Source: Actinophytocola sp036378875 (GTDB taxonomy: Bacteria > Actinomycetota > Actinomycetes > Mycobacteriales > Pseudonocardiaceae). Taken from it: DNA of 64,000 nt. Each line of letters starts with the position of its first letter. Position 1 is the first letter of the stretch. The notes under the pieces are model-generated. The model did not search any database. It saw nothing but the letters and a program-made list of their open reading frames with translations, and had not been told where the DNA came from. Location: the NCBI RefSeq assembly GCF_036378875.1, contig NZ_DASUVO010000120.1:20110-84109 (forward strand), given 5' to 3'. Below are positions 35,197-42,739 of this stretch, one piece after another. Made by a program: the position numbers and the translations under genes.

Positions 35197-35583
35197 TCAG
35201 GTCCGCTGGACGCAGAACTCGTTGCCCTCGGGGTCGGTGAGCGTGACCCATCCGTCGTACCTGGCCACGACCGACGCCCCCAGTGCCACGAGACGCTCGA
35301 CTTCCGCGTCGAGGTCGGTGCATGTCAGGTCCAGGTGGACCCGGTTCTTCACGGTCTTGGGCTCGGGAACCGACTGGAAGAACAACCGAGGGCGGACTCC
35401 CGGCCCGGCTTCCACCACCACCGTCGGGTCGTCCTCCGGATCGTCGATGCCCTTGCCGCGCAGGCGGGCCAGCTCGGCATCGTCGTAGGGGGCCACCTGG
35501 TGGTCGTCGAGGGCGGCTGCCCAGAACCGGGCGAGCGACGCCGGGTGGGCGCAGTCGAACACGACGTCATGGATCTTCGCCAC
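35197..35583 (-). CDS. Glyoxalase-like VOC protein
   Basis: 128 residues. AKIHDVVFDCAHPASLARFW opens like the Glyoxalase_6 group, PRLFFQSVPEPKTVKNRVHL is the central strand pair, and the protein ends WVTLTDPEGNEFCVQRT, the usual VOC end. Start GTG 35583 places the homology at residue 2; an ATG 43 codons upstream would add a Pro/Arg-rich stretch overlapping the divergent promoter. No metal ligands are certain. It is probably in an operon with the small gene downstream. Confidence 0.88.
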   Translation of the reverse strand: MAKIHDVVFDCAHPASLARFWAAALDDHQVAPYDDAELARLRGKGIDDPEDDPTVVVEAGPGVRPRLFFQSVPEPKTVKNRVHLDLTCTDLDAEVERLVALGASVVARYDGWVTLTDPEGNEFCVQRT

Positions 35584-35710
35584 GGCGTCACTATCCCACG
35601 GTGCTGCCCTTTCGGGCGCCGGGCGTCGCCCGTGCGACGGCGCTTCGGGCAGTCGGCGAGGTGCAGGGCCGTGCGACAACTTCCCTAGTACCCCAGCGAA
35701 GGAGAACGTC

Positions 35711-36145
35711 ATGCCCGGTCATCTTGTCGCTCATGTTCCCCAGAGCCAGACGATGTCGTGTTGGGCCGCGGCCGCCGCCATGTTGCTCGGCTGGCGCGAC
35801 AGCGTGTGCTACGACGACGACACCATTCTCGAGCGGTTCCCGCAGTTCGGCACCGACGGCCAGGACGAGGCCGAGTGCCGCGTGATGGTGAAGGAACTCG
35901 GCATGTTCGAACATCCCGAGTTATGCCGCACCCCCGCGGCGTGGTGGCAGGTTCTCGAGGCCGCGCCGGTCATGGTGGCCATCCCCGGCCACTGGATCGT
36001 CGTGTCGGCGATCGAGGGCGACGACGAGAGCGGCTGGTACCTGTACGTCCTCGACCCCGCCGCCGGCGAGGGTTGGCAGACCTACGAACAGGTCGAGCAG
36101 AACTACGAGCTGGACACCCTCGCCTGCGACATGCTTCAGCTCTGA
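35711..36145 (+). CDS. AvrRpt2-like (C70) papain-type cysteine protease
   Basis: 144 residues. The papain-like catalytic set is visible: Gln and Cys in PQSQTMSCWAAAAAMLLGWR (Cys17 presumed nucleophile), His in PGHWIVVSAI, and Asp in YVLDPAAGEG. This is the order and size of the AvrRpt2/C70-C39-like domain alone, with no signal peptide, so it may act inside the cell or be exported by a non-Sec route. AAGGAGAACGTC precedes ATG 35711. Its last ten bases overlap the end of the convergent secreted-protein gene. Confidence 0.82.
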   Translation: MPGHLVAHVPQSQTMSCWAAAAAMLLGWRDSVCYDDDTILERFPQFGTDGQDEAECRVMVKELGMFEHPELCRTPAAWWQVLEAAPVMVAIPGHWIVVSAIEGDDESGWYLYVLDPAAGEGWQTYEQVEQNYELDTLACDMLQL

Positions 36146-37161
36146 GGCCGCCCGTAGTCCAGGGGCAGCGCCTGCAGCCGTTCCACCGGGATGTCCGCCA
36201 GCGTCAGCCAGGTGTAGGAGTCGTCGTCGGGGATCTCGTTGGTCGGGTCGGTCAGCAGGTGGTACGGGTTCACGCCGCCGTACGGGCGCGGGTCCTCGGC
36301 CTGGGTGGCGAGCGAGCCGGACTTGTCGGACATGATCAGCCCGTACTCCTGCATGGCCCTGGCGATGGTGCGTGCGGCGGGGGAGCGCAGGGTGTTCACG
36401 TCGAAGGCGGGGTCGAGCCGGAAACGTTGCCCCTCGCACGGGAAGTCCGCGCCCTCGGTGTTGCCGTCGTTGCGGTTCGCCGGCCAGGAGTTGCAGTTCG
36501 CCCGCACGCGGACGGTCTGGATGTTGAGCGCGTGGTCGATGCGTCCCCGCCGCAGCTCCTCGATGCGGATCAGGAACGCGCCGAACGGGAGGCCGGTGGC
36601 GGCCGCGCCGAGCGGGTTGTCGAAGATGCCGGGGTTGCGGGAGTAGTGCTCGATCTTCCCGCCCCAGCAGGCGGACCAGTTTCCCTCGCTGTCCTGCTCT
36701 GCGCGCCAGAAGTCCCAGTAGGTGTCGGTGGACGGCTGGTAGATCGCGACCGTGTTGTCGGTGCCCTGCGACACCAGCATCCCGGGCGGTGTCGGCACGG
36801 ACGACAGCGTGTCGGCGATCACCGGCGCCAGGTGCGGCAGATCGAGGCAGTCGGAGAAGGTCCAGCGCAGCCGTGGCGTGTGCCGCCCGACGGTGTAGAC
36901 CGGGGACGACCAGGTGTGCGTGTTGAACGCCCACACCTGGAAGTTCTCGTCCTTGTCCTGCTTGATGTTCGCCACGATCGCCGCCGAGTTCTCCGCGAGC
37001 GGCACGTGTCGGGGCAGCTTGGTGTTCCACGGACCGGACCTGGCGAAGCCGTTGCTCGGCCGGTGCGGGGCCGTTTCGCTCCGCGCGGGTGACAGCAGCC
37101 CGCCGGTCAGGATCAGGGACAGGGAAAGGGCGGCCAGCACGGCCCTCACGTTCCGGCGCAT
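36136..37161 (-). CDS. Secreted protein of unknown function
   Basis: 341 residues. Sec signal RNVRAVLAALSLSLILTGGL, then a Trp/Tyr-rich mature domain with YWDFWRAEQDSEGNWSACWG, LPFGAFLIRIEELRRGRIDH and six Cys. Alternating polar and aromatic strands suggest a beta-sandwich, perhaps a carbohydrate- or cell-wall-binding or hydrolytic domain, but I cannot name the family. ATG 37161 opens the Arg-rich signal; GTG 37170 is in frame. It lies downstream of the LuxR-LAL gene on the same strand. Confidence 0.75.
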   Translation of the reverse strand: MRRNVRAVLAALSLSLILTGGLLSPARSETAPHRPSNGFARSGPWNTKLPRHVPLAENSAAIVANIKQDKDENFQVWAFNTHTWSSPVYTVGRHTPRLRWTFSDCLDLPHLAPVIADTLSSVPTPPGMLVSQGTDNTVAIYQPSTDTYWDFWRAEQDSEGNWSACWGGKIEHYSRNPGIFDNPLGAAATGLPFGAFLIRIEELRRGRIDHALNIQTVRVRANCNSWPANRNDGNTEGADFPCEGQRFRLDPAFDVNTLRSPAARTIARAMQEYGLIMSDKSGSLATQAEDPRPYGGVNPYHLLTDPTNEIPDDDSYTWLTLADIPVERLQALPLDYGRPQS

Positions 37162-37239
37162 GACCGGCACTCTATGAACGTGGGCGTGGTCGTGTCGCCC
37201 GAGTCCGACCCTGGTGTTTTCCCGCCACCACCCTGGGTT

Positions 37240-39879
37240 CTAATCCGCGAGGACGCGTCGCAGCTCGCCCCGGTCGGCGACGTCCAGCTTGCGGAACACG
37301 TTGGTCAGGTGGAACTCGACGGTCTTCGTGCTCAACACCAACCGTTCCGCGATCTCCCGGTTCGACAGGCCGTGGCACACCAGGGTCACGACGGCCCGTT
37401 CCGCGCGGGTGAGGTCGTCGAGCGCGGCCGGCGGCGCCTCCAGCGACAGGCCCGCGGCGTCGCTCACGGCCAGGGTCTGCGCCGCATACGCCCACGCGCC
37501 AAGGAACCTGAACTGCCGGAGCACCGACCGCAGTGTCCGTTCCGCCGCGGCTCGCCTGCCGAGAGCGGCCTGACAGACGCCGGCCAGCAGTTCGGCGCGC
37601 GCGGCCTCGATCGGCAACCCGACCGTGCGGGCAAGGCCGAGCGCCCGCACGCACTCGTCGAGTGCCTGCCCGTGGCGTTCGGCGGCGAGCGCGAGCCGTG
37701 CCCGCACCCGCGCGATCGCGACCTGTGTGGACAGTCGATCCTGGTGGACCAGCGTGGCGGTGAAGGCATCCAGCGCCTTGGCGGCTTCCGCGACGCGACC
37801 CAGCTGGGACAGCGCGTCGGCACGTAACGGCCCGAGCAGGCTGGTGCCGGACTCGCGGCCGGGGTAGTACAACGCCAGCTCCTCGGCCGCCGCCAGCAGA
37901 GCGGAGCCGTCGCCGCGTGCCTGGGCGATCCCGGCCTTGGCGGCGGCCGCGTAGGACAGCGCCGACGGCGTGCCGACCTTGCGGGCCCACGTGGCCGCCG
38001 TGGCCGCGTGGGACTCCGCCTTCTCCCATTCACCTTGTGCCGCCAACGGATAGCTGGCCAGGGCGTGCAGCATGGCGTAGTCCCAGAACCGGTTGTTCTC
38101 CTCGGCGTCACCGACCGCGAGCTCGGCGTGCAGGACGGCCTCGTCCAGCGCGCCACGCCGGTACTCGACCTCACCGAGAAAGCCGAGCGCCTGGGCGGTG
38201 CGCAGGGTCTCGCCGCCGATGGCCCGAGCCACGGCCGTGGTCAGGTCCCGGTGGGCCCCGTCGAGGTCGTCGGTCCACAACCGGGTCATGCCGCGTGCCA
38301 CCAGACCGTCGATGCCAGACGGCGCACCCGGTTCGTCCACAGCGGACAGTTCGGCCAGCGCCTCGGTGCCCCGCCCGGCCACCGCCAACCCGACGGTTCT
38401 GGCAAGCCACGCGTGCGCCGCCACCCACGGGGTGCGTGCGGTGGCCACCGCCGTGGCGCCGTGGGTGATCATCTCCTGCCACGACAGGGTCAGCACCGCG
38501 ATGATCGTCAACTGGGTGGCGATCCGTGCCTCGAGATCGTCCGGCTGACCCGGCTCGCTCGTGTGGACCGCCGCCAGCGCGCGGTCGAGCAGGGTCTTCG
38601 CGTCGGCGATCTGGCCGGTCAGCATGAGCTGGTAGCCCGCCACGTAGTCCGACCACGGCCCCGACCCGGTGGCCAGGTCACCCTGGTACCGCGCCGTGGT
38701 GGCGACGTCGCCGACGACGAGCAGCGCCTCGACCGCGGTCAGCAGGCGGCGACGCCGGGCCGGCCCCGGTGGCGTGAGGTCGAGCGCGTGCCGCAGGTGC
38801 ACGGCGGCCGGCAGCAACCGCCCTTCCCTGACGTGCTCGTGGGCCGCCTGTTCGATGTCGTCCGCGAGCCGCGCGTCCGGTCCGTGCGCGGCGGCGACGC
38901 GGTGCCAGACGGCCCCGGAACCACCGCTGCGCGCGGCCCGCAGGTGCAGGTCCCGGCGCCGCGTCCGGTCGAGGTCGTGGTAGACCAACCCGCGCACCAG
39001 GGTGCTGGTGAACGCGAGGTCCTGCCCCATCGAGCCGGGGATCTCCTCAAGCAGCCGCGCCTCGACCGCCTCGGCGACCGCGTCGGCGGTGACGTCGCCC
39101 AGTTGGCGTGCCTGGGCCAGGCTGAACCGCCGCCCGATCACCGCGCCCGCGGCGACCAGCTCCCGGGTCGCCGTCTGACACGAGGCGAGTCGCGACCGCA
39201 CGGTCGTCGCGATTTCCCTTGGCGCGGGCAGCGAGCCGTGCCCGAAGACGATGGAGTGCATGGGCAGCTCGTCGAGCAGGTGCCGCACGTGCAACGGATG
39301 GCCCCCCGTGTGCTCGTGGAGGCGAGCGGCCCCCGCGAGCGACAGCCCAGGGTGACCGGCGCCGACCGCGAGCCGCACCAGGTCCGCCGGCGGCAGACCG
39401 GCCAGGTCAAGGCGGACGCCCCGGTCCGAGTCGAGCAACCGCCGCCACCCGTCGTCGAGCCCGCCGCCCTGCCGGACGACGATGACCATCACGGGCTCGC
39501 CGGCCAACCGCCGCACCGTGAGCCGCACCGCCGCCATCGACGACCGATCCGCCCACTGCGCGTCGTCGATCACGACCACCCGCTCGGTCCCCCTGAGGAA
39601 CGCGGCCAACGTGTGCGCGAGGAAAACCGGACTGGCAGAGCCCTCAGCCGGTATGAGCTGCGACAGCACTGCCCACGGCAGTTCCGCTTCCTCCTCGTCA
39701 CCGCTGGCCCAGACCGAGACCGCCCCGGTCGTGCCGAGGAAGTGGCGCACCAGGGCGGTCTTCCCCACCCCGGCGTCGCCCGAGACCCCCACGACGCGAA
39801 CGTCCCCGCGTCGCACCGTCTCCCACACCCGTTGCAGGACAGCGAGTTCCCGATGACGTCCGACGAACCGGGGTCCCAT
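37240..39879 (-). CDS. LuxR-family giant regulator (LAL type)
   Basis: 879 residues. An N-terminal AAA ATPase opens FVGRHRELAVLQ with Walker A GDAGVGKTALVRHF and Walker B RVVVIDDAQWAD. A helical TPR-like middle follows, and a C-terminal LuxR helix-turn-helix: LTRAERAVVTLVCHGLSNRE, IAERLVLSTKTVEFHLTNVF, RKL. This is the LAL (large ATP-binding LuxR) layout and length. Such proteins often activate secondary-metabolite or catabolic genes, but no obvious target cluster is next to it. It lies 13 bp behind the pentapeptide-repeat gene on the same strand. Confidence 0.95.
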   Translation of the reverse strand: MGPRFVGRHRELAVLQRVWETVRRGDVRVVGVSGDAGVGKTALVRHFLGTTGAVSVWASGDEEEAELPWAVLSQLIPAEGSASPVFLAHTLAAFLRGTERVVVIDDAQWADRSSMAAVRLTVRRLAGEPVMVIVVRQGGGLDDGWRRLLDSDRGVRLDLAGLPPADLVRLAVGAGHPGLSLAGAARLHEHTGGHPLHVRHLLDELPMHSIVFGHGSLPAPREIATTVRSRLASCQTATRELVAAGAVIGRRFSLAQARQLGDVTADAVAEAVEARLLEEIPGSMGQDLAFTSTLVRGLVYHDLDRTRRRDLHLRAARSGGSGAVWHRVAAAHGPDARLADDIEQAAHEHVREGRLLPAAVHLRHALDLTPPGPARRRRLLTAVEALLVVGDVATTARYQGDLATGSGPWSDYVAGYQLMLTGQIADAKTLLDRALAAVHTSEPGQPDDLEARIATQLTIIAVLTLSWQEMITHGATAVATARTPWVAAHAWLARTVGLAVAGRGTEALAELSAVDEPGAPSGIDGLVARGMTRLWTDDLDGAHRDLTTAVARAIGGETLRTAQALGFLGEVEYRRGALDEAVLHAELAVGDAEENNRFWDYAMLHALASYPLAAQGEWEKAESHAATAATWARKVGTPSALSYAAAAKAGIAQARGDGSALLAAAEELALYYPGRESGTSLLGPLRADALSQLGRVAEAAKALDAFTATLVHQDRLSTQVAIARVRARLALAAERHGQALDECVRALGLARTVGLPIEAARAELLAGVCQAALGRRAAAERTLRSVLRQFRFLGAWAYAAQTLAVSDAAGLSLEAPPAALDDLTRAERAVVTLVCHGLSNREIAERLVLSTKTVEFHLTNVFRKLDVADRGELRRVLAD

Positions 39880-39892
39880 GTCTCACATGGTG

Positions 39893-41110
39893 TCACTCGG
39901 TCCGTGACGTTTCGCCCTCCTGCTGGCCGGCATCGACGACCGGCGGGGACCAGAACGGTGCCGCCTCCGGAGGTACGGCGACCGCGAACTGCGTCCCGTT
40001 GAACGCGGGAGTGCTGGTGAACAACGCCCCCTCGAACGTGGCAGAGCCGGTGAACCGGGCCTCGCGGAAGATGCTCTCGTTGAACCCGGTTTCCTTGAAC
40101 GAGGCGTCCCGGGTGAACTGCGCCGAGGAGAACGACGTGGCGCCGGTGAACCGGGCTTCGTCGAACCAGGTGTCGTGGCTGAACGTGGCCGCGTGGAACG
40201 TGGTGGTGCCGGTGAACAGGGCCCTGATGTACGAGGCGCTGTCGGTGAAGTGGGCGTTGCTGAACCAGACGCTGTCGGTGAACCGCGCCTCGCGGAACGA
40301 GGCGAAGCCGGTGAACCGGGCGCCGTGGAACACCGCCGCGCCGGTGAACTCGGCCTTGTCGAAAGAGGTTCGGCCGGTGAGGTGGGCGTTGGTGAACCTG
40401 ATCGTGTTGGCCCGGCAGCCGATGAGGTCGAGGTTGATGAGGGTGGCACCGGTGAGGTCGAGGTCGATGTCCTCCCAGAAGGTGGCCACAGGACGGGAGC
40501 GGGAGCCGCCGGGACGCAGGTGGATGGTGAGGAGGCGTTGTGCGGTAAGGCGGACCTCGCGTTCCTGCACCTGCTCCACGGTGAGCGTCGTGTCGTCGTC
40601 GGGTGGGGCGTCGGGCATGCGGAGGTAGGCGCAGAGCACGTTGACGATGGTCTGCCGCTGCTTGACGTGGTCCTGGGCGAGGCGTTCCAGGGCGTACAAC
40701 CCGCCCAACCGGACCGGGGCCTTCTCCGAGCCGAGCTGCTCGACCGCCTTGGTGTACAGGTCGGTGATCCGTCGCGCCTCGGCATCGGCTTCGGTGGTCA
40801 GCGCGACCCGCTCCTGCAGGAACTGGTCGCGCTCCTTCTGCTTGAGGGCGATCTCCGTGCTGCGCTGCCGGCGGGCGGCGAGCAGCAGCGCGGCCGCGCC
40901 GCCGGTGCCGACCACGATGGTGCCCGCGGTGCGGATCGCGTCCAGCCGCACACGGTTGGCCTCGGCGTCCCCGCCGGTGTAGGCGAGCAGCAACCACACC
41001 GCCACGCCGACCCCGGCCAGCACGACGCCGACCGCCCACACCAGGATCGTCCGCTCCGACAGGACCTCGTAGTGCGGAGCGGCCCGCCAACCTCGTAATT
41101 CAGTCGTCAC
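39893..41110 (-). CDS. Membrane-anchored pentapeptide-repeat protein
   Basis: 405 residues. Two membrane spans (about 22-43 and 62-80), a coiled-coil-like region (RRQRSTEIALKQKERDQFLQ), then RLGGLYALERLAQDHVKQRQ, which is characteristic of this actinobacterial subfamily. From about 215 to 385 come pentapeptide repeats of the FxxAxF kind (FTNAHLTGRTSFDKAEF, FTGAAVFHGARF), forming a right-handed quadrilateral helix. Function is unknown; some pentapeptide proteins mimic DNA, but membrane forms may be signalling scaffolds. GTG 41110 is the start. It sits back-to-back with the CsoR promoter. Confidence 0.92.
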   Translation of the reverse strand: MTTELRGWRAAPHYEVLSERTILVWAVGVVLAGVGVAVWLLLAYTGGDAEANRVRLDAIRTAGTIVVGTGGAAALLLAARRQRSTEIALKQKERDQFLQERVALTTEADAEARRITDLYTKAVEQLGSEKAPVRLGGLYALERLAQDHVKQRQTIVNVLCAYLRMPDAPPDDDTTLTVEQVQEREVRLTAQRLLTIHLRPGGSRSRPVATFWEDIDLDLTGATLINLDLIGCRANTIRFTNAHLTGRTSFDKAEFTGAAVFHGARFTGFASFREARFTDSVWFSNAHFTDSASYIRALFTGTTTFHAATFSHDTWFDEARFTGATSFSSAQFTRDASFKETGFNESIFREARFTGSATFEGALFTSTPAFNGTQFAVAVPPEAAPFWSPPVVDAGQQEGETSRTE

Positions 41111-41174
41111 ATCGACACATGTCGCGATCCGGGCGGCCGGTGCAACGCCCTTCCCACCAGATGATCCGCCCGGC

Positions 41175-41221
41175 TTGACAGAGGTACCCCCCAGGGGTAT
41201 ATCTTCTACCCGTACCGGGTA
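41175..41221 (+). promoter_or_regulatory. csoR promoter with two CsoR boxes
   Basis: TTGACA (41175-41180) and TATATC (41198-41203) with a 17-bp spacer make a good promoter. A CsoR box, TACCCCCCAGGGGTA (41185-41199), fills the spacer and matches the known TACCC-N4-GGGGTA pattern. A second perfect palindrome, TACCCG-TAC-CGGGTA (41207-41221), covers the expected transcription start. This fits autorepression of the copper operon, relieved by Cu(I). Confidence 0.85.
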
Positions 41222-41241
41222 CCCCTAAGGAGGAGGTCGAG

Positions 41242-41523
41242 ATGCGAGGGTACACAGCCGGCAAGGACGACTACCTGAAGCGTCTGCGTCGGATCGAGGG
41301 CCAGATCCGCGGCTTGCAGCGGATGGTCGAGAGCGACGAGTACTGCATCGACGTGCTCACGCAGATCTCGGCCGCCACCAAGGCGTTGCAGTCGGTGTCG
41401 CTGGGCCTGCTCGACGAGCACCTCAAGCACTGTGTCGCCGAGGCGGTCGCCGAGGGCGGCGAGATCGCCGACCTGAAAGTTCGCGAGGCGAGCGACGCGA
41501 TCGCCCGTCTTGTCCGTTCCTGA
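41242..41523 (+). CDS. csoR: Copper-sensing repressor CsoR
   Basis: 93 residues, the standard CsoR size, all-helical. The opening YLKRLRRIEGQIRGLQRMVE is the DNA-binding helix region. Cu(I) ligands of the Cys-His-Cys set are present: Cys35 in DEYCID, His60 in LDEHL and Cys64 in KHCVAE. The protein represses in the apo form and releases DNA on binding Cu(I). AAGGAGGAGG precedes ATG 41242. It is the first gene of a csoR-copZ-(exported protein)-copA operon and probably also acts on the box before nuoA at 59.8 kb. Confidence 0.97.
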   Translation: MRGYTAGKDDYLKRLRRIEGQIRGLQRMVESDEYCIDVLTQISAATKALQSVSLGLLDEHLKHCVAEAVAEGGEIADLKVREASDAIARLVRS

Positions 41524-41544
41524 AACAGGAGAAGGAGTCCTCTG

Positions 41545-41751
41545 ATGATCGAGAAGACCTACACCGTGACCGGTATGACCTGCGGCCACTGCGCTACCTC
41601 GGTGCGTGAGGAGGTCGGCGCCATCACGGGCGTGACCGATGTGGCCGTGGACGTGCCCACCGGGAAGGTGACCGTCAGCAGCGAGTCCGAGCTCGGTGTC
41701 GACGAGGTGCGTGCGGCTGTCGAAGAAGCCGGGTACCAGCTGACCGCCTGA
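41545..41751 (+). CDS. copZ: Copper chaperone CopZ (HMA domain)
   Basis: 68 residues forming a single heavy-metal-associated domain. TVTGMTCGHCATSVREEVG carries the MxCxxC metal site (Cys13, Cys16), and the ferredoxin-like fold continues to EAGYQLTA. It should carry Cu(I) to CopA or CsoR in the cytoplasm. It lies 21 bp behind csoR with an AGGAGAAGGAG ribosome site. Confidence 0.96.
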   Translation: MIEKTYTVTGMTCGHCATSVREEVGAITGVTDVAVDVPTGKVTVSSESELGVDEVRAAVEEAGYQLTA

Positions 41752-41780
41752 GTGCGGACAGCCACGAGACAAGGATTGCC

Positions 41781-42722
41781 ATGAACACTGCAACGAAGCT
41801 CTCCGCCTACGGTGTAGCGCTCGCCCTGGTCGCCGGTGGCGCCTGGGCGGTCGGCAGCGCTGTCGGTCCCATCAAGAGCGAGGCGACGAACGAGGGCGCC
41901 GCGCACGGGGACACTCACAGCGACACCGTCGCGGAGACTCAGCAGGTCGCCGACCTGCCCGCGGGCCTCGCGTCGTCCAGGGGCGGATACACCCTCGCGC
42001 CCACCAGCACGACGCTGACCACGGGAACCAACACCTTCACCTTCCGCATCACCGGCCCCGACGACAAGCCGGTGACCCGGTTCGACGTCGAGCACGAGAA
42101 GCGGCTGCACCTGATCGTGGTGCGCCGGGACACCGCCGGTTTCCAGCACGTGCACCCGGAGATGGACGCCGACGGCACCTGGTCCGTGCCGCTCACGCTC
42201 CCGAGGGCCGGCAGCTATCGGGCCTTCGCCGACTTCGCGCCCACCGGGGGCGAGGCGACCACGCTCGGTGTCGACCTGTCCGTACCGGGTGACTACCAGC
42301 CGAGTGACTACCAGCCCTCGCGGGTCGCGACCGTGGACGGCTACGAGGTGAAGCTCGAGGGCGACCTCGTCCCCGGCAAGACCGCCGAGCTGGACCTGAC
42401 CGTCAGCAAGGACGGGCAACCGGTCACCGATCTGCAGCCCTACCTAGGGGCCTACGGGCACCTGGTGGCGTTGCGCGTCGGCGACCTCGCCTACCTGCAC
42501 GTGCACCCCGACGGCGAACCCGGCGACGGCGAAACGAAGCCCGGCCCGACCGTCACGTTCTTCGCGGAGGTCCCCTCGGCCGGCGCCTACCGGTTGTTCC
42601 TGGACTTCCAGCACGGCGGCACCGTGCGCACGGCCGAGTTCACCCTCGCCACCGACGGGCACGTCCCGGCACAACCGGCGCCGACGACCGGTCACGCCGA
42701 CGACGGCCACGGCCACAACTGA
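41781..42722 (+). CDS. Exported, His-rich protein of the copper operon
   Basis: 313 residues. An N-terminal signal or anchor (LSAYGVALALVAGGAWAVG) is followed by a linker with GAAHGDTHSDT and two beta-sandwich-like halves with matching motifs: LHLIVVRRDTAGFQHVHPEM and LVALRVGDLAYLHVHPDGEP. The tail ends in a His cluster (GHADDGHGHN). The paired HVHP motifs and His termini suggest copper binding outside the membrane. Proteins of this kind often sit between copZ and copA in actinomycetes, but I do not know a tested function. It is co-transcribed with csoR and copZ. Confidence 0.85.
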   Translation: MNTATKLSAYGVALALVAGGAWAVGSAVGPIKSEATNEGAAHGDTHSDTVAETQQVADLPAGLASSRGGYTLAPTSTTLTTGTNTFTFRITGPDDKPVTRFDVEHEKRLHLIVVRRDTAGFQHVHPEMDADGTWSVPLTLPRAGSYRAFADFAPTGGEATTLGVDLSVPGDYQPSDYQPSRVATVDGYEVKLEGDLVPGKTAELDLTVSKDGQPVTDLQPYLGAYGHLVALRVGDLAYLHVHPDGEPGDGETKPGPTVTFFAEVPSAGAYRLFLDFQHGGTVRTAEFTLATDGHVPAQPAPTTGHADDGHGHN

Positions 42723-42739
42723 GCTGGGGAGGAGAAGCC